From the NCBI GenBank assembly GCA_951230915.1, contig OX579635.1, positions 31,806,001 to 31,870,000 of the forward strand: a DNA stretch of 64,000 nucleotides, read 5' to 3'. Within the stretch, counting starts at the first letter, position 1; each line of letters starts with the position of its first letter. The DNA is from Antitrichia curtipendula. Taxonomy: Eukaryota > Streptophyta > Bryopsida > Hypnales > Leucodontaceae. Under the pieces are notes generated by a model that worked only from the letters and a program-made list of their open reading frames with translations, was not told the DNA's origin and made no database searches. This document shows positions 46,698 to 58,881 of the stretch, one piece after another. Made by a program: the position numbers and the translations under genes.

Positions 46698-48668
46698 TTA
46701 TAATTGACCGCTGTCTGAGATAACGATTTTCATTTTAGGGCTTTCATTTTCCTCAAAAACGCTGTTGTTGATGCGTTCAACAACTTCCATTCCCTCAATG
46801 ACTTCACCGAAAACCACGTACTGGCCGTCTATCTCAGGAATGGAGTCCACCGTGATGAAAAAGACCGACCCTTGCTTGTCGGGCCCCATGCTGTCCATAG
46901 CCAGGAGACCTCTCTGCAACAGGAGCACTCAGATGGTTTAGACCTTAGCAAAACTTCAATATTCAATAAGACTTCAAAAAAAACCCAGCAAGACATCGAT
47001 GTCTGGGTAAGCCTCCATATGATCAGTGTGACCATAGGGAGACCTACGCATGAATCATGGAAAAGATTCTCTTTATAATTACGTCGAAGAGTTTCTGAAA
47101 CTGTATAATATTAAATAAAACCATGTTGTGTCTTCGCAATAAGGAAGTCCACTCAAACATGAAATCTATGCTCAAAATCGAATGTAGAAGAGCAATATCA
47201 CTAGTACCTGATCAAACTTATCGTTCCGTCTCTCTGTCGGGAACGTACCGCCATAAATGGAGGCAACTTCGCCTTCCTTACCCGCACCCCCTGCAGCCAC
47301 AACATTTGGAACTGTCACATACAAGCTGAGACTGAAAATGCAAGAGAATATGTCATCACGGGATTGCCAAGAGATTAAAATTTTCTTGCACTCAGGAAGA
47401 GAAGACGTACTCATCACATCACCGCCAAAGACCAGCAACCCATGCACCACACGATGGAAGGTAGTGTTTTTATAATGAAGGTTGATTCCCTTGTCATTGA
47501 TCCCCTTCTCCCCTGTTGCCAGCGCCCTGAAATTTTCCACCGACTTCGGTGCCTGCAAACACAACAACCTCCGTCTAAAGTCTGCATCTTCGAGAAAGAA
47601 TGTACCCTGATCCAAACCCTAAACTCTCCGAACAGCGCCAACCACTTTCAGTCGAAGCAATTTCAACTATCATTTCAATGAATAGCTGCTCTAACATAAC
47701 CCCAAGCAATAACGTAATATTTTAGTAGAAATGGTCAGAAGAATCTCACTTTGACCTAAATTGCAAAATAATACTGAACCTCAAACCCTAACTCCTCCGA
47801 ACAGAATCCAGTCAACCATTTACAAGCTACGCCAATATTTTCAATCGAAGCAACATTTCCACGAAAAGGGCTCTATCTTAACCCCCAACCTAACAATTTA
47901 CTCAAAATAGTCAGAAAACTCTCACCCTGTCCTAAATTGCAATGTAATGGAGTACTAAATCTCAAACCCTAAATACTCCAAACAGAATCCAGACAGGCCA
48001 ACCGTATACAAACTACGCCAAAACTTTCGATCGAAGAAAACTTCGCCTAACATCTCAACAGAAATTTGAAAAACAAGCTCTATCTCAAGCCAAAGACAAA
48101 CATAATAATTTCTAAAAGAAATCAGCAGAATCTCACATTTGACTTAAGTTGCAACGTTGCAACACAATACTAATACCTAAGTTGCAACACAATACTAAAC
48201 CCCAAACCCTAAATCATCCTAAGAGCATCAAACTGCGTCAAAAACTTCAATCGAAGCAGCTTCGCCTAGCATTTCAATGAACAGATCTGTCTTCACCCAA
48301 ACATTAACATAACAATTTATTTTTTAAGAAAAGAACATCACACTGACAGCAATTGCAACACGAGGATTATATACCTTCTCATCGTAAAGCAGGAAGATGA
48401 TGCGTCCCGCGAAGTGTCCCGAGAATGTGACATCGAAGAAGACACAGATATGGCTGATGCAAGCTCGACCCTCTGGAATGGGCGTGGTCTTGAGCGGCCA
48501 CCTACCATTACGACCACTAGATGGCGACGGACCGTGGGTCACTCTCCCATAGCCTGTCATCTGGAGGAATGTCACCACCACCAGAAACGTGGCGATCGTG
48601 ATAACTGCGTTTCGCTTATCCCGGTTCAACGCCATAGCAATAGCATCCACTGACACAGTCCTCCTCAA
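46698..48668 (-). CDS. Membrane-anchored divergent cyclophilin, 4 exons, 244 aa
   Basis: Exons 48668-48375, 47552-47411, 47290-47208 and 46913-46698, GT-AG and in phase, 244 codons plus stop. An alternative start is at 48635. Near the N-terminus AVITIATFLVVVTFLQMTGY is a single membrane anchor, which would place the domain in the ER/Golgi lumen. The cyclophilin fold follows: VFFDVTFSGHFAGRIIFLLY, APKSVENFRALATGEKG, TTFHRVVHGLLVFGGDVM, GLLAMDSMGPDKQGSVFFIT, EIDGQYVVFGEV, with the end at SDSGQL. Canonical cyclophilins have FHRIIPNFMIQGGD, SQFF and WLDGKHVVFG. Here the Arg of FHR is kept, but the positions of F60, Q63, Q111, W121 and H126 (CypA numbering) are changed, so prolyl isomerase activity and cyclosporin binding are doubtful. 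The frame is intact and splice sites are good, so it is probably functional in another role. Confidence 0.9.
47604..48370. repeat. Four tandem ~180-bp repeats filling cyclophilin intron 1
   Basis: Units begin near 47605, 47778, 47958 and 48198. Each starts with a telo-box (AAACCCTAA), then ctccgaacagaatccag-like, tacgccaa, ttcaatcgaagcaa and aatctcac blocks. Spacing is about 175, 180 and 240 bp. Together they make up nearly the whole 822-bp intron between exons 1 and 2. Confidence 0.85.
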
Positions 48669-49951
48669 AATCTCTTTCTGTTACAGAAAAACCGTTCTCT
48701 TCTCCGGCATAAAACTTTCTACAAATCCTTTCTTCATTTCGGGAGTCACTCCGCTCGAATCTGAACTACATTTACCGACGACCAGATCTGAGACACTCCC
48801 TCCGAAAACTACAATCCGCAGCTCACACAGCGGGAGTCTTGCACACTCATGATTCTGCGAAGAGCATTAATTTCGTTCTAGCTCCTGGTGATCCGTTTTT
48901 TGCACCAGACAAGGATCTTCGCCATCGCAGAGCATCAACGCTCCCACTCAAATACGACCAAATCCACTAAACAGAACTAAATCCAACTAAATGCAACTGA
49001 TCACCTCTCCAACACCGGAGATTCGAAACTCCAGATCCACCGTCTACACTACTCTCGCCATCACCGCAATTCAAACACCCCGGTCGTCTCTCTCAAACAC
49101 AAAACACGAACGAATCCGCACTAAACCCTAAAAAGTTTAGTTCTCACAGAAAGCACCTCTACAATCTCCCCTTTCACCAACCTCCTACAAGATCAATCGC
49201 AAACTCTCACTCACACATTGACGGCAGGTCCAGATGCAAACATCCGCACACCGGATCTCGAAATTCCAAAACACTCCAAAGAAAACCGGATCTTCGCGAC
49301 TTCAGTTCAAACAGAGGCCATTCGAGCCACACAAAACCCTGAGCGCTTTTCAGAAACCGTTCGTGAACTATTTGAAACACAACCAGCTAGAGGCGAGCAA
49401 TCAGCGCGGCAGCAGGCTTTGCCAATTTTAGTATCATCACAATTCAAGGCACTGGAATTTCTTTTCCGATTCTCCGTCACCCAGCAATCTAAACTTACTG
49501 AACGAAAGGGATAAGAAATGGCGTTCTTTTGCAATTTCAGGCTCTGCAGCATTGACAGAGAGCATGTGGGAGGTTTCTGCAAATCTCGAATCGTGAGCAC
49601 AGTCGGCGAGTGGGAGCAGAGCTCAGTCGCCTGCCTGGCCTGGCTACCTGCAGGAGACGGAGAGGACGACTGGTGATCCTCTTTTTTCTTTTTCTCGTTT
49701 TTTTTTCTTTCGGGGGTGCGGATCGGACGGTGATGAGGGCACGTGGAGATCGGACGGTGAATCTGGGGGGAGAGCTGTACTGTGGGCATTATTGAGGCTA
49801 AGCTTAGAGAGGGCGCCAGTTTATGTTGAATGAGATTCCTGGGCTTGGTCAAATTAAAATATTTTTTCCCCTGTCAGTTAAGTTTAGTAGCCTGCATGGG
49901 ATCTGTTGTGAACTTGGGATGTGACAAGAAAAACTTATCCTTTTGAGTTAA
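48669..49951. other. Cyclophilin promoter/5' leader region
   Basis: GC-rich to about 49800, with a telo-box (ctaaaccctaaaa) near 49120. Long open frames on both strands here (up to 181 codons) are Ser/Pro/Lys-rich without family features and look like chance frames in leader sequence. Confidence 0.5.
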
Positions 49952-50172
49952 CCCATAAACGCCACGGAGGACGTTTTCTGGCCAATGAACGACAAATAAT
50001 CTCTCCATGTAGAACAGAAGTGCAACTATTCATTCTCCCAATTTTGTGTGAAAAGGGAAGATCATTTACACTAGCTTGTCTTCCAATGAGTGCTTTTGCA
50101 TTATTTTAATTCAACAATTCACACGGTGACAAAACAAATGATTTCCACGGTTATGAGCCCGTCGTTTAAGGG
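49952..50172 (+). mobile_element. Small TTAA-flanked miniature element, tandem copy 1 (221 bp)
   Basis: TTAA at 49948-49951 and 50173-50176. Ends CCCATAAACG and (right) CGTTTAAGGG. About 75-80% similar to the next element by eye (agtgcaactattcat, gagtgcttttgc, cacggtgacaaaac). Non-coding; piggyBac-type by target site. Confidence 0.85.
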
Positions 50173-50176
50173 TTAA

Positions 50177-50395
50177 CCCGTGAACGTCGACATGAACGTT
50201 TGGAGTCCAATGGATGACAAGGAGTCCTAGTAGGATAAAAGTGCAATTATTTATCCTTGGAATTTTGTTGTGAAAAGCAAAGGTCTTCTAGAGTAGTTTG
50301 ACTTTCAATAAGTGCTTTTGCTATTTCTCAAGCCAATGATTCACATGGTAATGAAAAGGGATGATTTCCAAGGTCACCCATTTGTCCTTTAAGGG
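50177..50395 (+). mobile_element. Small TTAA-flanked miniature element, tandem copy 2 (219 bp)
   Basis: Shares the central TTAA (50173-50176) with the preceding element and ends before TCAA (50396-50399), a decayed TTAA. Ends CCCGTGAACG and (right) TCCTTTAAGGG. Same orientation and interior as its neighbour. Confidence 0.85.
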
Positions 50396-50781
50396 TCAAG
50401 GTAAATGAGTCCATTATTGACACATGGAGCAAGCCCATTGCGGACAAAATTGTAATAGTGGTGTATATTTAAGTTCTGAAATGTACACCACATATATAAT
50501 TTTGTCCACAATGTACTCACTTATCTTAATTTAACAATGGAACACTAAGCTGATCACTTTGAAAATCACCCTTTTTTATACCATGAATCATTTGCTTAAA
50601 AAACAAACCAAGAGTACTCATTAGAGGTCAAATTACTTTAGAAGACCTCCCCTTTTGACACATAATTCAAAGATGCACATTTGCACTTATATCTTACACA
50701 AAAGGACTTTCTATCAATCACTGGACACTTTTAGGCCATTGCATCGTTACAAGATAAAGAATGGGAATGTTGATTAGCCAT

Positions 50782-51242
50782 CACTACAAGGAAAATAGTG
50801 TCCTATTTGACAATAAATTTGACAGAATTTTGTCAACTCTGCTGTAGATTAGGAGTACTTGATTCAAACATTGAATTGACAAAATTCTGTCAATTCGACT
50901 GTCATTTCGGACAAAGATACATTTCAAGAATTTTTAGCGCTGGAAGGGGCCGCGAGTTTTGACCCCCCTTGGTGCAATTGCAGAAGCCCTCGAAGCTTTG
51001 ATTTCGGGTGTTGATGTGGCACTACTTGTGCCACGTAAGCGCCATGCCAGACTTTTTAATTTTTAAATATTTTTTTATTATTTTTTAAAAATAATAATTA
51101 TTTTAAGAAGAAAAAATATTAATATAAAAAATATTAATTTTTTAAGAAAAAAATATTTTTTTAAGGTTCCTGTAATTGCACCACAAGGGTGCCGAAAATC
51201 ATCTGTTAACAGCCTCTTGGAGGGCTGAAACTTCTTGTAGTG
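50782..51242. mobile_element. CACTA-type miniature element (461 bp) with CAT duplication
   Basis: Begins CACTACAAGGAAA and ends TTCTTGTAGTG (inverted CACTACAAGAA), flanked on both sides by CAT (50779-50781, 51243-51245), the 3-bp duplication typical of CACTA/EnSpm elements. Subterminal inverted segments (tgacagaattttgtcaa; ggtgcaattgcag versus ctgtaattgcacc) are visible. It is AT-rich in the middle with no coding capacity. Confidence 0.85.
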
Positions 51243-51495
51243 CATGTCATCAAATACACGTCATCATGCTTTTTCACCCAAAAAATTGTAATTATTTGAA
51301 TTTTTGCCACGTAGGAAGGACTGCCAGTTTTTCACATTCGCAACCAAAACATTTTTACCTAAAAAATAAATTAAAGTTTCAAAAGTACATTATGCATTTT
51401 AGAATTGGACTTCCATAACCTTGAACACTACTTTCAAGTTTACTTTGTTAAATTAGCACGTCAACTTTGAATGTAACTCACCTAGAAGTTGGAAA

Positions 51496-52084
51496 TGGTG
51501 AGAAGACAAGTGCTTTATACAAGTGGGATGGTAAGAGGTAAACAAACCATATGGGATATGTAAATGAGGGTTAGGAGCTCCACCGCTCATAGTTTATGAA
51601 TAATGATTAAAGTGGAATTTCAGACCTAATTTTAACATAGTAGAATAATTTTTTTTCTTAAACTTTGAACTAACAAAATGTGATATTTCAAACCAAATTT
51701 TATGTCCAAAAATCCGTTTGAAATTTGAATCTTCCAATCAAAAGTTATAAGCAAATTTTAGTGAGGATGTTTGAAATTGTAAAAACAAATGTCCCTTCCA
51801 ATCCCTCACTGAAATTTGTCTATAACTTTTGATTGGAAGCTTTAAATCTCAAACGAATTTTTGGACATAAAATTTGGTTTGAAATACCACATTTTCTTAG
51901 TTCAAAGTTTTCTAAAATTTTGTATTCTACTATGCTTAAATTAGGTCTAAAATTCCACTTTAACCATTATTCCTACTTAATTTTCACTAAACTATGAGCG
52001 GTGGAGCTTCCACTAGATATCCCACATGGTTTGTCTTACCTCCCTACCACCCCACTTGTATAAAGCACTTGTCTTCTCCTCACT
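51496..52084. repeat. Long inverted repeat (arms ~275 bp, 36-nt loop)
   Basis: Left arm 51496-51766 (starts tgagaagacaagtgctttat) is the imperfect reverse complement of 51803-52084 (ends ataaagcacttgtcttctcc). Shared blocks include ccaccgctcatagttta, ggaatttcagacctaatttt, aaattttatgtccaaaaatc and ccaatcaaaagttata. Transcribed in either direction it would fold into a near-continuous hairpin. Another CACTACAAGG-type end (inverted) lies just outside at 52244-52253. Confidence 0.9.
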
Positions 52085-52253
52085 TGGAACTCCATGGTAA
52101 ACAAAAAAATTGACAGAAAAATTGACAAGATTTTGCAAGAGGTTGCAATATGAACCACGTTGACAGAGTGCCAAGTTTCAAAAGTTATGGTGGTCATTTT
52201 GGACACTTTTCTGTGAAAAATATAGTCAATTCGGGCCCATTTCCCTTGTAGTG

Positions 52254-54862
52254 AAGGCTCCGCAAAACAATAAGCCATAACTTCCACTCTACCAATTGAA
52301 CTATGGTGGAAAACTATACCTCCATGATTTGCATGTGCTTCTAAATAGTCCCATATGTTACTATGTTGTATGCGAATGAAATATTGAGACATGCCATGTT
52401 TCAGATTCTATAAAATTCCATATCTTGCAAAAAAATTCACATAATTTCTTTAATGTTCACTTGTAGATAGTCCTTGGAGAAATTCTTGCTTCCAATGTAG
52501 TAATTGTACCAGTTCAAATTATAATCTTATAGATGATTAACTTCAAAAAATCAAAAGCAATAGGATAAAGAGGTTGGGTATATTCATCTAAATCCATATC
52601 AATACAAATATTTATATTTGTAATTCACAATGTATATCATACCTATCTTTGTATGTGGATGTATTTGTATTAATATTATATCATACATTATATCCATATC
52701 CATATCCATATCCATAAGGGCCAAGATATGGGACATTAAGTGCATGTAATTTGGGGGGCATAATCCTAAGGCCTCCATGACACAACCATTTTTAATGACA
52801 CACTTCCGATGTCTTCATACACCACTAGTTGGAGAAAATGCATGAGGGGGCACAAAAAGATTGGTTGCAACTTTCAACTAGGTTTGACATGCATCATTCA
52901 TAGGCTGCGAAAGTTCACACAAGCCCTATTAGATGAAAATAAATCCTATGTATCTTGCATTGATTTTTTGTTGGCATTAAATGACTACCGGAGATTCTTG
53001 TGCCAAAATGAAGTGGTTCTATCATAATGTAAGAATTGCATATTTTTTATTTTTTTATATTTCCACTTTTGCTCCATACACCCTCTTTTTTCTTGGTCTT
53101 TTTGTCTAAGTGGAATGGACTTTAGAAAATGCATATCCCCTACACATCTTTAGAATTTGCATAACATTGTTAGAATAGCTACTTCCCTCCCCCAAGGTCC
53201 TACAACAAAAGAGATAATTCCTCCCCCAAAACTTAGGGTTCTATTTAATTTAGTTCAAGAGCCAATGAAATTATCCCTCTTAATTATGAATGTTCTTATT
53301 GGAGGCTATTTTTATTTTGGGTAGCAAAAGGGAGACCCATAGCATTGTTCAATAATGTTATGAGTAATGCCACTAATACAGGTCGAATATAAAAAATAAC
53401 TCTAGCATAAGAAAAATATTTGCCAAAAATATGTATTTTCTTAAATTACCTTTAACCAACTTGCTAATCATTGAATCACATCAATAGAAGACAACCAAGT
53501 AATATCATTCTAGACTCTAGAAAACTAAATTGAAAGAGTAGTAGTGGTTGATGTAAGTGGAACCATCATATCATAATTATTTGTATGTTTAGCGATTCAA
53601 TATTACCATGAAAAATCTTGCCTGTCTTAGTTATTCATCTACTTTACTTGCAAATAAAAAAACTATGCCTATTTTTAGTTTCTAAATTCAAGCTTGAACT
53701 GCTCTTGACAATAAATTGGCTTTTTATCTTACTCCCTAAAAGATTGCATTGTTTTGAGGTCCCAAAATTGCTTTAAAATACTTATACTCAAACCAAAGCT
53801 AAAATTTTTATTCATATTTATTATTTAACAAATCCAACTGGAGGATCCATTAGTTAACTTGTTCAAGGACATCCTTCCAAAATTTTAGAATAAAAATTTC
53901 TACCAATCGCAAATTCAAGGTGTTTAAACTTCAAAAACTAGTACTTCCAAAAGATGAAGTTTTGTCTTTCAAGAACATTAGAAAAAAATGCATATTTTCC
54001 ATAACTTTTGTATTTTAGTCAATATGTTGGAAAATGGGCTGAAAATACATTTAAAAATCCAACCAAAAAAACTTTCACAATCATCATTAAAAATAATATA
54101 AAATCAAGGGTGATACTAGATGAATGAAAACATTAAAACACTAATGTTTTTTTACAAAAAGTTGAGAAATATCATTTTCAATGATTAGGATGTCCTAGTA
54201 AACAAAAATTATCCTTTCTTTTTGTTTTATTAGAAAATTTTCAAAATTGAGCTCAAAAAACAACTTTATATGGATTTTAACCTTCATTGGCTATAAAATA
54301 AAACTCCTTGTAACTTTCATCTTCAATTCTTCAAATGCTTTGTATAGGTATCAATCTAAACAATCATATCTAATTAAATTAAAAAAATTTAGAATATATT
54401 TTTAGCTACTCGATTTGATATTGAAAATATAAAAACACTTATAAATTTTTGCAGTACTTAGCAAAATGATGTGAAACAAAGCTTTAATTATAGACTAGGA
54501 TGATTAGCATCTACCTTAAAAAAATTTCTTACAATATTCCAAATTATGAAATCAATAGAGCTTGCCCAAGTTTCAAAAATCAAATTGGACTCTTTTATCC
54601 TTTAGAAGTTAATTCTCTTACATCAAGAGTTGTATCTTCTCATACATTGGAATATCATTTGCGGACCCATAATATTGTGAGCGATGCATTTTTGTCAAAT
54701 ATCACACTTTAGGAGAAAATTTTATTTTTTCAATATTTTTTTTGTTTTTTTGATGTATATATAGATAAAAAATTGTTTAAAATGGATAAAATCATTATTT
54801 CCTAAGAAAAATGACATCCAATCAATGATGCACATCTTCAAAAGTCAATTGTGGAAGCTATA
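52254..54862. other. AT-rich spacer, no gene
   Basis: Very AT-rich with stops in all frames. It includes a short tandem run of (TCCATA) at 52691-52716. No exon or complete element was recognised. Confidence 0.6.
52691..52716. repeat. (TCCATA)n microsatellite
   Basis: About four consecutive copies of tatcca/tccata. Confidence 0.9.
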
Positions 54863-54866
54863 TTAA

Positions 54867-55801
54867 CCCCTAAAGGTTTTTGACTATGTTTTCACCAAAA
54901 CCACTCCAAAACTGCCATTTCTAATACTAGTGCCACATTTTAGAAAAAAACCATTTTTGGACACTTGTAACCATAGGATCTTGTAGTAAACTTGTTTAAG
55001 AAGATGTGGAAAAAATTTCAGAATTTTCCACATAGTGGATTGCAAGATAATAGCGTTTGAATTGACAAAAATCCTTTTTTTGTCCCTGCAAAAAAACGGG
55101 CAGCTGCCCTTCACAAGGTCACATTTGTATGAAAAAATGTCCAAAATGATGGTTACTCTTTGGATTTATTCTTCAAGGCAAGTTGGCTACATGCTTGAAG
55201 AAATTCAGATCATTTGGAATTGTACAACATATAGGAAAAAAATAGTAAGTAGGAAGAGGTAGAGAATGATTCAAAGCACTAAATTGTCAAGAATTTATTT
55301 ATGGAATTGAAAAATGCCAATCCCAACAATTGTAATGTTGTAATAAACAATCTACACCCAATGTTTTTATTTTTTTTCAAAAATATTGAAAATCGAGTTA
55401 AATAAAGGACTTCAAAGTTTATTTTAGAGTAGAGATTCCATAACTACCCTCAAACTAAGAATCCTCATAACTTTTGACTCATTGATCGGAATGGAATGAT
55501 TCAAAGCCTTGCACGTACATATAAATCTAAAGAACCAATTTCAAATTTTAGTTTTTTTTAAAAGTGATTTTTAAAGAAGTTTTTTTTGCTGCCCCGGCTG
55601 CCCGTCGAACAATGAAAATGACATATCATGCAATAACTTTTTAACCATGTAGTAAAAAGTTACTAAAATTGTTGGACCTTAAAGCTACTCCTCGGGCACA
55701 TCTTATGTGAAAATTTGAAAGAAAAAAAAGAAAAATTCCAGTCATAGTGAGCTGCCCAAAATCGCTATGTTGTCAAAAAACGGTGTTTGGTCCTTTAGGG
55801 G
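54867..55801 (+). mobile_element. TTAA-flanked miniature element, copy C (935 bp)
   Basis: Intact TTAA both sides (54863-54866, 55802-55805). Ends CCCCTAAAGG and (right) CCTTTAGGGG. The interior is related to copies A and B (ccaaaaccactccaaaactgcc; taaccataggatcttgtagt; gcataacttttta-like blocks) but about 350 bp longer and diverged. No coding capacity. Confidence 0.88.
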
Positions 55802-55805
55802 TTAA

Positions 55806-58496
55806 ATGGATGAAGTACATCTAATTTTTTTTGTTGATAAATCAATATTTCTCTTTCTTTTTAGCAATGTGACAAGTTTAGTCATTCAAATCTTTAAAAT
55901 TTTGTTCAAAGTTGCAAATCACTTCATTTAAAGATAAAAATAAAAATAAAAATTACGAAAATGAAGATTTTACATAACATTCTTGAATAGGAAGGCAATT
56001 GGGTCCTTTTACAATATTATTGTAAGAAGAATATATTTGTGTTAACAATACAAGGATAAACTTGCATTTATGAAGTTCTACAATGAAAAGACATTTGATT
56101 CATAGAAGCAAAGGGATCTTTGCCTTGAAGTTCAAGAATGTTATGTATGTCTAGATTTTTCTCAAGCCTTTTTATTTTTATTGCCTCAAAAGCTCTGAAT
56201 CTACATATCCCCTCCTAGAGTGTTAATTATCCTTCATACTAGCTCTCTTAGGGGTTAGCATTGAATGAAGACAATACATATTTAAGAATGAAAAAATATT
56301 TCTACCAAACAATGACTCCATTATGAATTTTGTTGACAACTTGTTGGTAAAAAATTAAAAATCCTAGAAAAAAATCAAGATTGTTGCATTTTTTTGCAAA
56401 AAATTTATAAAGTAGATCAGCTTGTGATCACCCAAATTTCCTATCTAAGTATCTTGGAGAATCTATTTGTGAATTCATATATTTTTAAGTGATTGAAAAA
56501 TTTGAGAGAAATCATTTGCAAGTAGAATGGAAATATTCCAACTGACAAAAGATGGATTTTTTGTGATTTTTTAAAGTTATTGGGACTAAATTGATAAAGC
56601 ATGGGTACACCTATATTAAACCACATGCTGATGTATCCCCTCCCCAAGTGCATTGTCATGATGCTAAAGGGTTTCTAGATTGTGGTAATGGGTGGGTGAC
56701 TGACGCAAATGGGTCGGTTCAATAGATGTTGGAATTGGGTGATTTACGGCATTGATAAGGTTTATAAACCAATCGGGTTTTAAATGCGTCCCCTATCTAG
56801 GAATGAGTGATATGTTTCTTGAAATATCTATTACAGTCATTGATGATGTATTTAGGCGTAAAGGATGGTTTATGAACCTTCTACTTTATATTAGTATGGA
56901 AATTGGAAATTGAAAGAAATGACAGTAGTTGACTCAATTTCCAACAATAATTTTCATAGTTGTAAAATTTTGCCAAATGACAAAGTTTACAAAAAAACGT
57001 TATTTTTATTTTTTTTAAATCAAATTTTTTGCCAATAGATGGATGAAAATCTATTTTGCAAGGGTGAGACTTAATAAAAAAGAATTGTACTTACTTTTTG
57101 AGCAAGAAAGAATGAAGAGTCCATTTGTTCAAGTCCCCATGCCAAAGCAGGGTTGCTATTTTGCCTGTGAGCACGAGCCTATGAGCCTATGAGCATGAAC
57201 GTGTGAGCCTGTGAGCATATATTTTTTTGGTCTAGAAACTGACGAGGCTTATGACCGTGGACTTTTGAACATGTGAGCATATATTTTTTTGGTTTAGAAA
57301 ATGGCCGAGGTATCTATCACTGTGGACTTCTGAATACTGATTTCACCTCTCAATGTAGGATGAGAAACTAAAAAATTGTCATACAAGTTTTTTTATTGAA
57401 AAATAAATTCAATTGATTTATAATGAAATTGATTACAAAAATTCTTTTTATAATTTTACCTTATTATAAAAAAAAATACTTAATCCATGAGTCACCTTCA
57501 TAGAAACTTTAGACGACTTTGTATTTTTTACTGATGATGTTTATTTCATCCATTAAAATAATTCCTTTGTAGGAGAACATCGAACTAATGAAACACTTTT
57601 TTCACTCATATGTAGTTATAAAATGTTTGCAAAACTAGCCTTCGAATCCATGGTCATATATTGCTCCTACAAACCTTAAAAATGGATGTTTTCAATATCC
57701 CATGTACCTATCCGGCTATCCGCACTAACCCTATATATGGAGGGTAGTAGAGTTAGTGACACATGATATAATTTTGAATATCTTATGTACCTAATAGCTC
57801 TAAGTTTAAAAATAGAAATTTGGGCAATTAGTGACATGTGATATGATTTCGAACAAATAGGGAAAGGACTTCACATTCCAGTTCCTTACTAATAATTATG
57901 AATACTATGTAATATATAACCCATTAATTTCTAAAAGAAGAGTTCACAGTGTAAAAAAGTGAGGTATAAGACTAAGCAGAATAATCAACCTTGCGGAGAC
58001 TTAGTAGACGAAGCATATCCTGCAAACGCAAAGCCAACAGGGAGCCAGCACGTCCCCATTCTCCATTCTCCAAGTGCCTGGGTGAAGAAGTTGTGACTAC
58101 CGGCCCGAATGAGAGAGTGCCTTTTCCAATCCATCCACTTGGGTCAAGCAAGAATTAATCCAAGTAGGCAATGCCTGCCTGCCTTGTTGGAGCTTTTCTA
58201 TGATATCTTGAGCATGGTATTGATCCAGGTAGTACACGCATGATCTGCTGAAACTTAAGTTCGATGCAAGCTTCAAAAAGAAATTCAATAATGTTGACTG
58301 TTACCCCAGTTGCTCGCCAATGTGTCATGACGACCATGATAAATTAAGTAAGCCAATTACTGTAAAACGCCTGCTTCATCAATCCAAAAATGTGTGAGTA
58401 CAATTGAACATTGTGAGTCCAATTTCGTGTCCAAGGAGAAAAGTCAACAACTACAATAACCATTTAATAGGGGGTAGTCACACCTTCTTCACTCAC
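55806..58496. other. AT-rich spacer
   Basis: AT-rich. Around 57165-57300 the phrase gtgagcatatatttttttggt is repeated with gagcctatgagc runs (local tandem duplication). GC content rises after 57950. No exon is supported, though 58000-58300 (minus) has short open stretches. Confidence 0.5.
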
Positions 58497-58654
58497 CGAC
58501 TATTCTCTGGAGAATTGGGAGGTGGCCGCTCCACACTTTGACTTGGCATTGGCGGAATATCCTTCTGCTGCAATAGCTTCACGACCGACGTCGGTTCTCC
58601 TCCTCCGGAGCAAAAGAATGGGTGCGCAGAAGATTTCATGAGCGAAGCTTTCAT
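58497..58654 (-). CDS. Possible first exon of an unrecognised gene
   Basis: An ATG at 58654 preceded by an in-frame stop opens 52 codons (MKASLMKSSAHPFFCSGGGE; VVKLLQQKDIPPMPSQS; ending PPPNSPENS) and ends at a consensus donor (AGTCG/gtgagtg). The composition is protein-like, with Pro/Ser-rich ends. I do not recognise the family, and no next exon could be fixed in the following 500 bp on the minus strand. It may be a partial or dead gene. Confidence 0.35.
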
Positions 58655-58881
58655 CCTCCGTTGCCGATTTCACCAACGCTGTTGCTTTCGTGATGGGGTC
58701 CACTCTTGTTACCGCAGTCTTGTTACCCAAGTTTTCGCAGTTTCGTTACCGCAGTTCTGCATTCTCCACTGTCAATACACGTTCTTCACCCCCATTCATT
58801 TGGCTCCTCTTTTCTCTCACCCACTTCTCATTCTGCTGCTGCGAAGTTTGCTTGCTGAAGAAGGTGTGAGTATTCCTATTG

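Noticed and set aside
49307..49852. 181-codon minus-strand frame upstream of cyclophilin
   Set aside because: Low-complexity Ser/Pro/Lys composition, no homology pattern, located in the probable 5' leader/promoter.
50782..52253. Single 1.47-kb CACTA element spanning the hairpin
   Set aside because: The outer pair lacks a matching 3-bp duplication (CAT versus AAG), whereas 50782-51242 has a perfect CAT/CAT; kept only as a possible composite.
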